Source: Paracidobacterium acidisoli (GTDB lineage Bacteria > Acidobacteriota > Terriglobia > Terriglobales > Acidobacteriaceae). Taken from it: 64,000 bases of DNA. The DNA lies in assembly GCF_003428625.2 (NCBI RefSeq), contig NZ_QVQT02000002.1:717026-781025 (forward strand), read 5' to 3'. A model generated the notes under the pieces. It was not told where the DNA came from, did no database searches, and saw nothing but the letters and a program-made list of their open reading frames with translations. Every line of letters starts with the position of its first letter. Within the stretch, counting starts at the first letter, position 1. This document shows positions 8,739 through 16,781 of this stretch, in pieces. A program made the translations under genes and the position numbers.

Positions 8739-9623
8739 GTGAAGCTTCTTGCAAAGTTCAATCTGCTGCTCATCGTCGTCTTCGGCATCGGCCTCGCTCT
8801 CATTGCGTGGAACTCCCGCGACTTCCTCATGCAGAACGCGCAGCAGCAGGTGACGCGCCAGGCCGAGCTCATGGCCGCCGGCGCCAAAGCCAGCCGCGAC
8901 TACACCGAGCAGGAGATCAGCCCCATCCTCGAGAAGACCCCCGAGCACCACAACACCTTCCTGCCGCAGACCATCCCCTTCTACGCCGCCACCGTTCAGT
9001 TCAACCGCCTGCGCGCGCAGTTCCCCGATTACTCCTATCGCGAGGCCACGCTCAACCCCACCAACCTCGAAGACCGCGCCACCGACTGGGAGGCCGACCT
9101 CATCCGTTATTTTCGCGATCATCCCTCCGAGCAGTCCCGCATCGGCCGGCGCCTCAGCGCCACCGGAGAAAGCCTCTATCTCGCCCGCCCCATCGTCGCC
9201 GAGCCCGACTGCCTCATCTGCCACAGCAATCCGCAGATCGCTCCTCCGGCCATGATTCACCACTACGGCCGTCAGCACGGCTTCGGCTGGCAGCCTAATG
9301 AGATCATCGGTGCGCAGATCGTCTCCGTCCCCATGTCCGTGCCGCTCGCCCTTGCCAGCCGCGGATTCCGCCAGCTCATCATCAATCTGTCCGTGATCTT
9401 TCTTGCGACCATCCTGCTCATCGATCTCGGCATGTACTTCATCGTCATCCGGCCGCTCGCCGCCGTCTCGCGCTCCGCCGACCGCATCAGTACCGGCGAG
9501 ATGGACCTTCCCCCGCTGCCCGTCAAAGGCAAAGACGAGATCGCGCAGGTCACCGCCTCCTTCAATCGCATGCATACCAGCCTGAAGAAGGCGATGGACA
9601 TGCTCAGCAGCGACCAGGAATAA
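8739..9623 (+). CDS. Membrane haem-sensor protein: Tll0287/DUF3365 domain plus HAMP
   Basis: A 294-residue membrane protein starting with GTG (AAGGAA lies 12 bases upstream). Residues 5-24 form the first membrane segment; 30-205 form an extracytoplasmic Tll0287-like/DUF3365 domain containing C158-LI-C161-H162, a CxxCH haem-attachment motif; 212-236 form the second membrane segment; 237-290 form a HAMP linker (VIRPLAAVSRSADRISTGEM). The protein then stops after SSDQE, with no kinase, cyclase or methyl-accepting output domain. The design suggests a c-type-haem redox or gas sensor that signals through a separate partner. Nothing immediately downstream is co-directional. A frameshifted output domain downstream was looked for and not found; the next 340 bases are repeat modules. 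The family assignment rests on the CxxCH position, the N-terminal KASRDYTEQEI pattern and HAMP. Confidence 0.8.
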   Translation: MKLLAKFNLLLIVVFGIGLALIAWNSRDFLMQNAQQQVTRQAELMAAGAKASRDYTEQEISPILEKTPEHHNTFLPQTIPFYAATVQFNRLRAQFPDYSYREATLNPTNLEDRATDWEADLIRYFRDHPSEQSRIGRRLSATGESLYLARPIVAEPDCLICHSNPQIAPPAMIHHYGRQHGFGWQPNEIIGAQIVSVPMSVPLALASRGFRQLIINLSVIFLATILLIDLGMYFIVIRPLAAVSRSADRISTGEMDLPPLPVKGKDEIAQVTASFNRMHTSLKKAMDMLSSDQE

Positions 9624-9967
9624 CACTTTCCCGATGTCATTCCGAGCGAAGCCGAGGGATCTGCATTTACTTTCTCAGGAGGTGAGTGTTTGCAGAATCC
9701 GGGTGCCCCACCTTCGCGAACCGGGGTCCCCGGCGAACAACGTTCGCTGGGGTGGAGAAGCTAAGGTGGGAGGCGTCATCGCTTCGTATGGGACACAAAA
9801 TCTCGCGTCAGCGAGATAAGGCAGAAGCACCGGGCTTCAGGCAGTGTCTGACGAATCGGTTCCGGTAAAGTTTTGTATCAGGGCACGACTTCAGTCGTGC
9901 CGTAAGCAGCCGAAAATACATCCGGGCTTCAGCCCCTGCCGGGCTCCCCAAAGCGAGTCGACATTTA
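9624..9967. repeat. Palindromic module array
   Basis: No gene seen. In order: the GTCATTCCGAGCGAAGCCG module (about 9636-9665); the outer CCCACCTTCGC / AAGCTAAGGTGGG palindrome with one inserted hairpin unit (about 9703-9770); a GCGTCAGCG remnant of the GAGAC module (about 9803-9815); and a GGCACGACT / AGTCGTGCC stem (9882-9901), a base-pair-conserving variant of the common GGCACGGCT / AGCCGTGCC stem. Confidence 0.8.
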
Positions 9968-11062
9968 TCACTTATGCCGCGAGAGCAGAAACTTCCGCCG
10001 GTCGGCCTCTTCCGGAATCTCTTCCGCCGCCAGCGCATAAAGCTGATCCGTATCCTTTGACTTCGCGGCCAGCCTGCGCACGATGATCTTTGCAATCGGC
10101 CCCAGGAAGGTCGCCAGCCGCCGCGTCACTTCCTCCACCGGCAGGTTCGCGCCGCCCGTTATCGCTCCGCCGCCCGAGCTCCCCGTCACGCTCCGCAGCG
10201 GAATCCCGATCGACATCGTCGGAATCGACTGCGCATCGCCCAGCCCCGCCGAAACCGCCTGCAGCGCCGTCAGAAACTCCTGCGCCGTCGCGTAGCGCTC
10301 CGCGGGATTCTTCGCCAGAGCCTTCATGATCGCCCGCGCCAGCGCCTCCGGCACGCCCGGATTCAGCGCCGCCGGCGACACCGGCTCCGCATGCAGGTGC
10401 GCCGTCATCACCTCGTAATAGGTGGACCCCTGAAAGGGCAGCCGTCCCGTCAGCAGCTCGTAAAATGTCACGCCCGCCGAGTAAATATCCGATCGCGCCG
10501 TCGCCTTCGCGCCCGTGATCTGCTCCGGCGAGAGATAGCTCAGCGTCCCCACCAGATAGCCTGACTGCGTCAGCCCCGCCGCCTGGCTGCTCGTCGCAAT
10601 GCCGAAGTCCAGCAGCTTCAGCCGCTCCTCGCGGCCCACCATCACATTCGCCGGCTTGATATCGCGGTGAATCACGCCTCGCGCATGCGCATAATCGAGC
10701 GCCGACAACACCTGCGCCGCATACTCCACGATCTTCGGCAGCGGAACCGGCCGCGCCGCCGCCAGGTGCCGCAGCGTCTCGCCCGCCACCAGCTCCATCA
10801 CCATCACCAGCTGGTCTTTGAAGTAGAACGCGTTGTTCAGCCGCGCGATATTCGGATGGTCCAGCCCCGCCAGCAGCTGAATCTCGCGCAGAAAACGCTC
10901 CGGAGCCTCCGCCGAGCCCGCCTGGTTCGGCAGCAGGATCTTCATCGCCTCGGCGCGCCGCGACACCACATGATGTACCTCATACACCACGCCCAGGCCG
11001 CCGGCGCCGATCCTGCGGATAATCTCGTAATCCCCGACCCTCTGCCCTGCTTCGATCTCCAT
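9968..11062 (-). CDS. Hanks-type serine/threonine protein kinase
   Basis: A 364-residue soluble kinase counted from the ATG at 11062. Motifs in order: glycine loop IGAGGLGVVYEV (18-29), ATP-binding K41 in AMKILLP, catalytic loop HRDIKPANV with D134, DFG in LLDFGIATSSQ, and SPEQITG before the substrate-binding helices. The kinase domain ends near residue 285. The tail carries no membrane segment and no PASTA or WD repeats, only a Gly/Ser-rich linker and a short helical end. A longer ORF begins at 11176 but its extra 38 residues are not kinase-like; the MEIEAGQRVGDYEI start directly precedes the fold. No strong ribosome site is visible for either start. It lies downstream of a rhodanese gene on the same strand. 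Substrates are unknown; the missing sensor domain suggests a cytoplasmic signal or a partner. Confidence 0.9.
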   Translation of the reverse strand: MEIEAGQRVGDYEIIRRIGAGGLGVVYEVHHVVSRRAEAMKILLPNQAGSAEAPERFLREIQLLAGLDHPNIARLNNAFYFKDQLVMVMELVAGETLRHLAAARPVPLPKIVEYAAQVLSALDYAHARGVIHRDIKPANVMVGREERLKLLDFGIATSSQAAGLTQSGYLVGTLSYLSPEQITGAKATARSDIYSAGVTFYELLTGRLPFQGSTYYEVMTAHLHAEPVSPAALNPGVPEALARAIMKALAKNPAERYATAQEFLTALQAVSAGLGDAQSIPTMSIGIPLRSVTGSSGGGAITGGANLPVEEVTRRLATFLGPIAKIIVRRLAAKSKDTDQLYALAAEEIPEEADRRKFLLSRHK

Positions 11063-11194
11063 CCCTGCACGCGCCGCAGCCTGAACCGTGGGAAGCACGG
11101 CTCCGCCCCTGCGGATTCCTGCGATCATAGCAGCCATACCGGCCGCTCCGAAGCACCCTGCCTGGCGCAAACACAATCCCGGCGCGGAAGCCGC

Positions 11195-11545
11195 TCAGTA
11201 ACGCGCCAGCGCGGGATCGACCGCCACCGACCATGCGTCGATGCCGCCCCGCAGCGACTGCGTTCGCTCGAAGCCCTGGTTGCGCAGCCACACCGTCACA
11301 TTCATTGAGCGCACGCCGTGATGGCAGATCGCAACGATGTGCGCCTCCGGGTCCAGCTCCTGAAAGGCTCGCCCCGGAACGTCCCCCATCGGCATCAGCA
11401 GGCTGCCCTCGATATGGGCAATCGCATACTCGCCCGGTTCGCGCACATCCAGCAGCACCGGGCTGCCCGTGCCCGCGTCTTTTCTTTCCATCAGCTGCGC
11501 CAGCTCCTGCGGCGTAATCTCATACTCCGGCATGCTCTTCAGCAT
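11195..11545 (-). CDS. Single-domain rhodanese-like protein
   Basis: A 116-residue cytoplasmic protein made of one rhodanese domain: LLDVREPGEYAIAHIEGSLLMP (CH2-A-like motif), then the active-site loop with C74 in AICHHGVRS, and the closing LRGGIDAWSVAVD. Single-domain rhodaneses of the GlpE/PspE type carry sulfur as a cysteine persulfide from thiosulfate or other donors to acceptors such as thiols or cyanide. The CHHGVRS loop is a six-residue loop as in sulfurtransferases, rather than the longer loop of Cdc25-like phosphatases. The Ser/Thr kinase gene follows on the same strand, with 18 or 132 bases between depending on the kinase start, so the two may be co-transcribed, though a functional link is not evident. 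An internal ATG four codons in is an alternative start. Confidence 0.88.
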   Translation of the reverse strand: MLKSMPEYEITPQELAQLMERKDAGTGSPVLLDVREPGEYAIAHIEGSLLMPMGDVPGRAFQELDPEAHIVAICHHGVRSMNVTVWLRNQGFERTQSLRGGIDAWSVAVDPALARY

Positions 11546-11662
11546 ACATCCCGGCGAATACTCCTCTCTCGCGGCTTCACGCCTGCCGGTCCGTAACCCT
11601 CAGCCGGTTCTTCGTCTCCCCTCCGCGTGATACAACAAGAGGTGCCCCCACCACCGAGCCAG

Positions 11663-13069
11663 ATGAATAGTCAGGAAAAGGTCCTCATCGTCGAAGACGA
11701 GCCCAATGCTCTTATTGGGCTGGCCGAGCTGGTCTCGGGCTGGGGTTATCGCACGGAAACCGCCCGCGATGGCCTCGAAGCTCTTGACAAAGTGCAGGCC
11801 TGGCAGCCCGGTATCGTCGTAACCGACATGAAGATGCCGCGCATGGACGGCCTCGAGCTCCTCGGCCGCCTCAGCGAGATGAACGAGGACCGCGCCGTCA
11901 TCCTGCTCACCGCTCAGGGCTCCATCGAAACCGCCGTCGAGGCCATGAAGCTCGGCGCCTACGACTTCATCCAGAAGCCGGTCGACTCCTCGCGCCTCAA
12001 AAACATCCTGGCCAACGCCACCCGCCAGCGCAGCACCGAGCGCGAGCTCGAAGTCACCCGCCGCAAGCTCCGCGAAACCGGCGTCCTCGGCTCTCTCGTC
12101 GGGTCATCGAAAACGATGCAGGAGCTCTTCGCGCTCATCGAGCGTGTCGCCTCCAGCAACGTCTCCGTGCTCATTACCGGAGAAAGCGGCACCGGCAAGG
12201 AGCTCGCCGCCCGCACCCTTCACGATCTCAGCCCGCGCCGCACCCGGGCCTTCGTCGCCGTCAACTGCGCCGCCATCCCTGAGACCCTCATCGAAAGCGA
12301 GATCTTCGGCCACGAAAAGGGCGCCTTTACCGGAGCGATCGAGCGCCGCGCCGGCTGCTTCGAGCTGGCCGAGGAAGGCACGCTGCTCCTCGACGAAATC
12401 GGCGAGATGCCGATCGGCACCCAGGCCAAGCTCCTCCGCGTCCTCGAAGACCGCAAGCTTCGCCGCCTCGGCAGCAAGGTCGAATCGCCCGTCGACGTCC
12501 GCGTCCTCGCCGCCACCAACAAGGACCCGGAGAGCGCCGTCGCCGACGGCCACCTCCGCGGCGATCTCTTCTACCGCCTCAACGTCTTCAACATCCACAT
12601 GCCGCCGCTCCGCGAGCATAAAGAGGATATCCCCTCCATCGTCGACTCCATGATCTTCGACATGAACCAGAAGCACGGCCGCGAGGTCACCGGCGTCGAC
12701 AGCGAAATGATGGAGCGCCTCATGGCGTGGGACTGGCCCGGCAATGTCCGCGAGCTGCGCAATACCATCGAGCGCGCCGTCGTGCTCTGCGGCGAAGGCC
12801 AGATTGAATCCCGTCACCTTCCGCCCGGCTTCGGCGCAAAGAGCAGCCGCTCCGCCGCCGTCGACACGCCTTCCAACGCCGTGCAGGTCGAGGTCGGTAC
12901 CACCGTCGACGAGGCCGAGCGCCTGCTCATCCTCAAGACCCTCGAATCCACCGGCAACAACAAAACCCGCGCCGCGGAGATCCTCGGAATCAGCCTGAAA
13001 ACGCTGCACAACAAATTAAAAGAGTATGGCAATTCCGGCGGATCGGCCGATAATAGCGAGGACCAGTAG
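11663..13069 (+). CDS. NtrC-family sigma54-dependent response regulator
   Basis: A 468-residue regulator with the classical three parts. Receiver: acidic pair ED (11-12), phospho-acceptor D55 in VTDMKMPRMDG, and K105 in IQKPVD. AAA+ domain: Walker A GESGTGKE (173-180), the sigma54-contact loop GAFTGA (220-225), Walker B LLLDE (241-245), and WPGNVREL. C-terminus: a Fis-type helix-turn-helix (NKTRAAEILGISLKTLHNKL). On phosphorylation such proteins form rings that use ATP to remodel sigma54-RNA polymerase. The next gene, 39 bases downstream, is a histidine kinase and is the obvious partner. An in-frame GTG at 11627 would add 12 residues; the receiver fold begins right after the ATG chosen here. 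Target promoters could not be identified in the window. Confidence 0.93.
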   Translation: MNSQEKVLIVEDEPNALIGLAELVSGWGYRTETARDGLEALDKVQAWQPGIVVTDMKMPRMDGLELLGRLSEMNEDRAVILLTAQGSIETAVEAMKLGAYDFIQKPVDSSRLKNILANATRQRSTERELEVTRRKLRETGVLGSLVGSSKTMQELFALIERVASSNVSVLITGESGTGKELAARTLHDLSPRRTRAFVAVNCAAIPETLIESEIFGHEKGAFTGAIERRAGCFELAEEGTLLLDEIGEMPIGTQAKLLRVLEDRKLRRLGSKVESPVDVRVLAATNKDPESAVADGHLRGDLFYRLNVFNIHMPPLREHKEDIPSIVDSMIFDMNQKHGREVTGVDSEMMERLMAWDWPGNVRELRNTIERAVVLCGEGQIESRHLPPGFGAKSSRSAAVDTPSNAVQVEVGTTVDEAERLLILKTLESTGNNKTRAAEILGISLKTLHNKLKEYGNSGGSADNSEDQ

Positions 13070-13108
13070 GAAGAACCGGTTTCTCCCCCGTTCTGCCGGT
13101 TCCAGCCC

Positions 13109-15028
13109 ATGCGACTGAAAACGAAACTCGTAACGGCGATCACCAGCCTGGTCTTCGTGCTGGCCACGGTTATCTCGTGGCTGTATCTCAGCCGGATGCT
13201 CCAGCAGCACATCGAACAGTCCTGGCTCTCCACCGATATCGTTGCCCATCAGGTGCTCTTCCAGGTCCGCCTCGCGCTTGAGACCGGCCTGCGCAACCGC
13301 CCCATCGATCTCAACGATCCCCGGGCTGTGCGCACCGCCGTCGCCGAGTCCCTCCGCCAGGACCCCGGACTGAACTCTCTGCTCACCTCTGTCATCAATT
13401 ATTCGCCGACCGTTCTCGACATCGCCGTCGCCGACCACGACGGACGCGCGCTCATCGCCGCGCCCGATCCCACGCAGGACGACCAGATGCTGCCGCTGCG
13501 TCCCGATTACGCCACGCTGCGCAATAAATCCCTCTTCCGCATCCTGCGCATCGTCTTCGGACCGCCGCGTGTCTTCAACGTCACCCTCGGCCTCGAGCGC
13601 AATAACCAGCCCTTCGTCACCGTCCGCGTCGGCATCCGCACCACCTTCCTGCAGAATGCCTTCCATCCCTGGCTGTACGAGTCCTTCACCTTCATCGGAC
13701 TCGCCATCGTCATCTCGCTCATCGTCGCCGCCTTCATGGCCAACCTGGCCCTCCAGCCCATGGAGCTGATCAGCCGCCGCCTCGATCTGCTCACCACCCA
13801 GGCCGGAGCCGATGCCGAAGCCGCCTCCGAAGCCGAAGCCCCGCGCTCCGTCGACGCCGTCGCTCAGGTCTCCGGCAAAATCGAGCGCCTCGGCCGCCGC
13901 ATGCGCAACGTCGAGGAGGTCTTCTCCGCCCTCAAGGAAAACCTCGACCAGATCCTCTCCAATCTGCAGGACGGCATGATGCTCTTCACCCGCGACTCCC
14001 GCGCCGTTCTCGTCTCCAGCTCCATCGAGCGCTTCCTCGATGTCCATCGCGATCACATCCTCGGCGCCGAGGTCCGCGATATCTTCCACCGCAACACCCG
14101 CCTCGGCCGCACCATTCGCGATGCCTTCGACGCCGGTATGTCCATCGTGCAGGAAGAGGTGACCACCGAGACCGGACGCCGCGTTGCCGTCTCCCTCGAC
14201 TTCATCCACGACGACCGCTCGCAGGACCGCCACTCCCTCGGCGCGCTGCTCACCCTCCACGATCTCGAGTCCGTCCGCGAGATCGAAAGCGAGCTCGAAG
14301 TCTCGCGCCGCCTCGCCGCCATCGGCCGCCTCACCGCCGGCGTCGGCCATGAGGTCAAAAACCCCATCAACGCCATCGTCGTCCACCTCGAGCTGCTGCG
14401 AAACAAAATCGAGCGGGAGCACGGCGCCATCCGTCACCTTGATGTGATTCAGAGCGAGATCGCCCGCCTCGACCGCGTCGTCCAGACCCTCGTCGATTTC
14501 TCGCGCCCCGTCGAGCTGCAGCTTCGCGTGCAGGATCTCCGCGACATCGTCTCCAGCGTCCTCAATCTCGCCTCCGCCGAGTTCGAAACCCGTCAGGTCC
14601 GCGTCGTCAGCCGCCTCCCCGACCGCCCCGTCATCGTCCGCGTCGACGCCGACCTGCTCAGGCAGGCTCTGCTCAACGTGGTGCTCAACGGCGCGCAGGC
14701 CATGGCCTCCGGCGGCGATCTCGAAGTCCGCCTCTCCGAAGACTCCCGCCTCGCCTCGCTCTCCGTCCGCGATCACGGCGACGGCATCCCCGACGAGATC
14801 CGCGGCCGCATCTTCGATCTCTACTTCACCACCAAAAAAGACGGCAGCGGCATCGGCCTGGCCATGACATACCGAATCCTTCAGTTGCATCACGGCCAAC
14901 TTGACGTAGAATCAAAGCCGGGAAGCGGTTCTACGTTTACTTTTCGTTTGCCGATCAATCCCGCCGATCAAAAAACACGCAGTAGCTGGGAACCTGAAAC
15001 TGCCGTTTCTGAGGGCCTTGGGCAATGA
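13109..15028 (+). CDS. Membrane sensor histidine kinase (HAMP-like, PAS, HisKA, HATPase_c)
   Basis: A 639-residue kinase. Membrane segments at about 9-27 and 193-213 flank a periplasmic sensor region of 165 residues. A HAMP-like linker (215-268), a PAS domain (about 275-385, EENLDQIL-like start KENLDQILSNLQDGMMLFT) and HisKA with the phospho-acceptor H414 in GVGHEVKNPI follow. The HATPase_c domain shows the N box (NVVLNGAQAM), G1 (DHGDGIPDE) and G2 (GSGIGLAMTYRI). It should phosphorylate the NtrC-type regulator encoded just upstream. The stop overlaps the start of the following lipoprotein gene (ATGA), so the three genes form one translation-coupled operon. The signal is unknown; the periplasmic domain matches no family I recognise. 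GVGHEVKNP replaces the usual HELRNP, as is common in NtrB-like kinases. Confidence 0.92.
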   Translation: MRLKTKLVTAITSLVFVLATVISWLYLSRMLQQHIEQSWLSTDIVAHQVLFQVRLALETGLRNRPIDLNDPRAVRTAVAESLRQDPGLNSLLTSVINYSPTVLDIAVADHDGRALIAAPDPTQDDQMLPLRPDYATLRNKSLFRILRIVFGPPRVFNVTLGLERNNQPFVTVRVGIRTTFLQNAFHPWLYESFTFIGLAIVISLIVAAFMANLALQPMELISRRLDLLTTQAGADAEAASEAEAPRSVDAVAQVSGKIERLGRRMRNVEEVFSALKENLDQILSNLQDGMMLFTRDSRAVLVSSSIERFLDVHRDHILGAEVRDIFHRNTRLGRTIRDAFDAGMSIVQEEVTTETGRRVAVSLDFIHDDRSQDRHSLGALLTLHDLESVREIESELEVSRRLAAIGRLTAGVGHEVKNPINAIVVHLELLRNKIEREHGAIRHLDVIQSEIARLDRVVQTLVDFSRPVELQLRVQDLRDIVSSVLNLASAEFETRQVRVVSRLPDRPVIVRVDADLLRQALLNVVLNGAQAMASGGDLEVRLSEDSRLASLSVRDHGDGIPDEIRGRIFDLYFTTKKDGSGIGLAMTYRILQLHHGQLDVESKPGSGSTFTFRLPINPADQKTRSSWEPETAVSEGLGQ

Positions 15029-15672
15029 ACTCCGCGCTTACAAAGGCGGCTGCCGGACTGCTGCTTCTTCTCCCCCTCGCAGGATGCAGCCATAAACCGG
15101 CCGCTGTCGTTTCACCTGAATCTGTGGCTCCGGCACTGCCCATGTCCGCCATGGTGCACCCTCCCGTGCTTCCACCGATTCCTCCGCCTGAGATCCGCCC
15201 CGTCGTCCTCGATCAGGAACAGGCCAGCACCGAAGAAGCGCCGCCGGCGCCGCATCCGCACCGCACCGGCCGCCGCCGCCCGAAGCCGGCCGAAGAGACC
15301 ACCCCCGAGCAGCCAGGCCAGACCGCCGTCCAGACGCCCGGCCAGCAGCCCGCCGCCCCGGTTGACGAGCAGCAGCAGCAGGCGCTGAACACGCAACCCT
15401 CGGATATGTCCCCCATCGGCCAGCTTTCCACCAGCAACGATACCTCGACCGCTACCCTCGACCGGCACAGCATCCTCGACCTCATCGACTCTACCGAGAA
15501 GGGTCTCAACGGCATCCACCGCAAGCTCTCCGAAGAAGAGGAAAAGACCGCGGCCCAGATCCGCACCTTCCTCACCAAGGCGCAGGCCGCTCTCAAGGCC
15601 GACGATCTGGCCGGAGCCAACACCCTCGCCACCAAGGCTCACGTCCTCCTCGACGAGCTCACCGGCGAGTAA
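15025..15672 (+). CDS. Predicted lipoprotein with Pro-rich linker and C-terminal helical domain
   Basis: A 215-residue protein with a lipoprotein signal: hydrophobic AAAGLLLLLPLAG followed by C22 in the lipobox LAGC. Residues about 45-130 are Pro/Gln/Ala-rich and probably unstructured. Residues 145-215 are amphipathic helix (HSILDLIDSTEKGLNGIHRK, then a run of LSEEEEKTAAQIRTFLTKAQ) ending in a repeat-like helical pair. The four-base ATGA overlap with the histidine kinase makes it very likely that the lipoprotein is made in proportion to the kinase, so it may be a periplasmic accessory that tunes the sensor, or an envelope component the pair controls. That is inference. No named family was recognised. 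Confidence 0.8.
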   Translation: MNSALTKAAAGLLLLLPLAGCSHKPAAVVSPESVAPALPMSAMVHPPVLPPIPPPEIRPVVLDQEQASTEEAPPAPHPHRTGRRRPKPAEETTPEQPGQTAVQTPGQQPAAPVDEQQQQALNTQPSDMSPIGQLSTSNDTSTATLDRHSILDLIDSTEKGLNGIHRKLSEEEEKTAAQIRTFLTKAQAALKADDLAGANTLATKAHVLLDELTGE

Positions 15673-15727
15673 GCCGCCGCTCCTCATCACAAGCCGCTCC
15701 CTGCTCACCCGCAAAAAAGTCCGCGCC

Positions 15728-15764
15728 AAAAAAGAAACGCCATCCCCGGAAATCAGGAATGGCG
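15728..15764 (-). terminator. Intrinsic terminator downstream of the cytochrome c gene
   Basis: On the minus strand a stem CGCCATTCC / GGGGATGGCG (one mismatch, 8-base loop, 15738-15764) is followed by TTTCTTTTTT. It sits about 100 bases beyond the stop of the minus-strand cytochrome c gene. Confidence 0.6.
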
Positions 15765-15867
15765 ATCTGTACTTTCAGTGTGAATCTTTCCACCGGGTGC
15801 CCCACAGCCTGCCCTGAGCGGAGCCGAAGGGTCCGTCTGTTCGGACATGGGATCGGATGGCCCTCTC

Positions 15868-16248
15868 TTATTGCGTCTTCAGGTACGCGACCACGTCGCT
15901 GATCTGCGACGGCGTCAGAATCTTTCCGAAGGTCGGCATTCCGCCCTTGCCCTGCCGGATGATCGACTCTGCCTGCGGCGGCGTCAGCACCTTGTCGCGA
16001 AAGATCCCGTGAAGGTTCGGCGGTCCGAACGGCGACGTGTTGCCGGGCTCCTTGTTATGACACGTAACGCAGCGCTGATGAAAGATCGCATCGCCCCGCT
16101 TCGCAGCCGGGCCGCCCGCCGGCTCGCCGCTGCCTGCAGCGGCAAACCCCGTAGTGCTCGCAAGCAGAATCATGCCCGCGCTGACCAGAGCGCATAGAAC
16201 GATATGTTGAACTCGCTCCGGCGAGAACGAATGAAAAACTCTGCGCAT
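15868..16248 (-). CDS. Small class I c-type cytochrome
   Basis: A 126-residue exported cytochrome. A signal peptide (about 14-37, ending GFAA) precedes one haem c domain with C60-VT-C63-H64 (CVTCH) and the axial M104 in GKGGMPTFG. The closing ISDVVAYLKTQ is the usual C-terminal helix of such domains. It should carry electrons in the periplasm, for example to an oxidase. The ATG at 16248 is chosen because AGGAGG stands 11 bases upstream and the signal peptide begins there; the longer open frame adds 39 unlikely residues. An ATTTTGAA / TTCAAAAT dyad lies just upstream and may be its operator. It is divergent from the MFS transporter gene; no partner redox enzyme is adjacent. Confidence 0.87.
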   Translation of the reverse strand: MRRVFHSFSPERVQHIVLCALVSAGMILLASTTGFAAAGSGEPAGGPAAKRGDAIFHQRCVTCHNKEPGNTSPFGPPNLHGIFRDKVLTPPQAESIIRQGKGGMPTFGKILTPSQISDVVAYLKTQ

Positions 16249-16781
16249 CCCTTGCCCTTCCTCCTGACGATTTTGAAATAAGTTCAAAATTACGGATGAA
16301 AACTTCCGCTCCTTCACGGTGCGCTCAAAGCGAACCGCGTCTCCCCGCATCCATTCGTCATTCATTCGGAAACGGAATCGTCAGCCTGTTGAGCCTTTAT
16401 TCGTCCTGTTCCGTCCCGCAGCTTCCTGGCCCACATCCTTCCGAAGCAGCTTTTGAAGCTGCCCTCCGGGTTTCGGACAAAAAAACATCAGCCAAAGAAG
16501 GTAACCCATCGCCATCGCAACGGTTGTGCTTCGAGGAGTGCTCTTCCTCGTCCCTCACCACCGCCTGCCCAGGTCACCGCACGCTGTTTCCGCCTGCTTC
16601 TGTTTTCACTATATCGAAATCCACCCCTGCTCCACCGCTCCGGCGCGCCTTTTTCGTCCGCGTCTCCGGCACGGGTACGCATCCCTTTTCTGCCTGCCAT
16701 CCTCGCTGCCCGGCATGCCGCGCATTCTTCCCATACACTTCCAGAGACACCCGCACCGCCCGTCAGGAAACGCTGAAAACC
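16249..16781. other. 533-base divergent gap between cytochrome c and MFS genes
   Basis: No gene seen. Near the cytochrome start is a perfect 8-base dyad (16270-16290). The rest, about 16300-16780, has an open plus-strand frame continuous with the MFS gene, but it encodes no recognisable or hydrophobic sequence and I take it as untranslated. Confidence 0.5.
16270..16290 (-). promoter_or_regulatory. Candidate operator dyad upstream of cytochrome c
   Basis: A perfect inverted repeat ATTTTGAA - 5 bases - TTCAAAAT lies 22-42 bases before the cytochrome c start codon. Its AT-rich symmetry stands out in a GC-rich gap and suits a dimeric regulator or promoter. No regulator can be named. Confidence 0.35.

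Noticed and set aside
11063-11176. Longer N-terminus for the Ser/Thr kinase
   Set aside because: The extra 38 residues have no kinase similarity and no good ribosome site; the fold begins right after the ATG at 11062.
16296-16781. Extension of the MFS transporter reading frame upstream
   Set aside because: The encoded stretch is Pro/Ser/Arg-rich and not hydrophobic; AGGAAA precedes the ATG at 16782, which begins the family-typical N-terminus.
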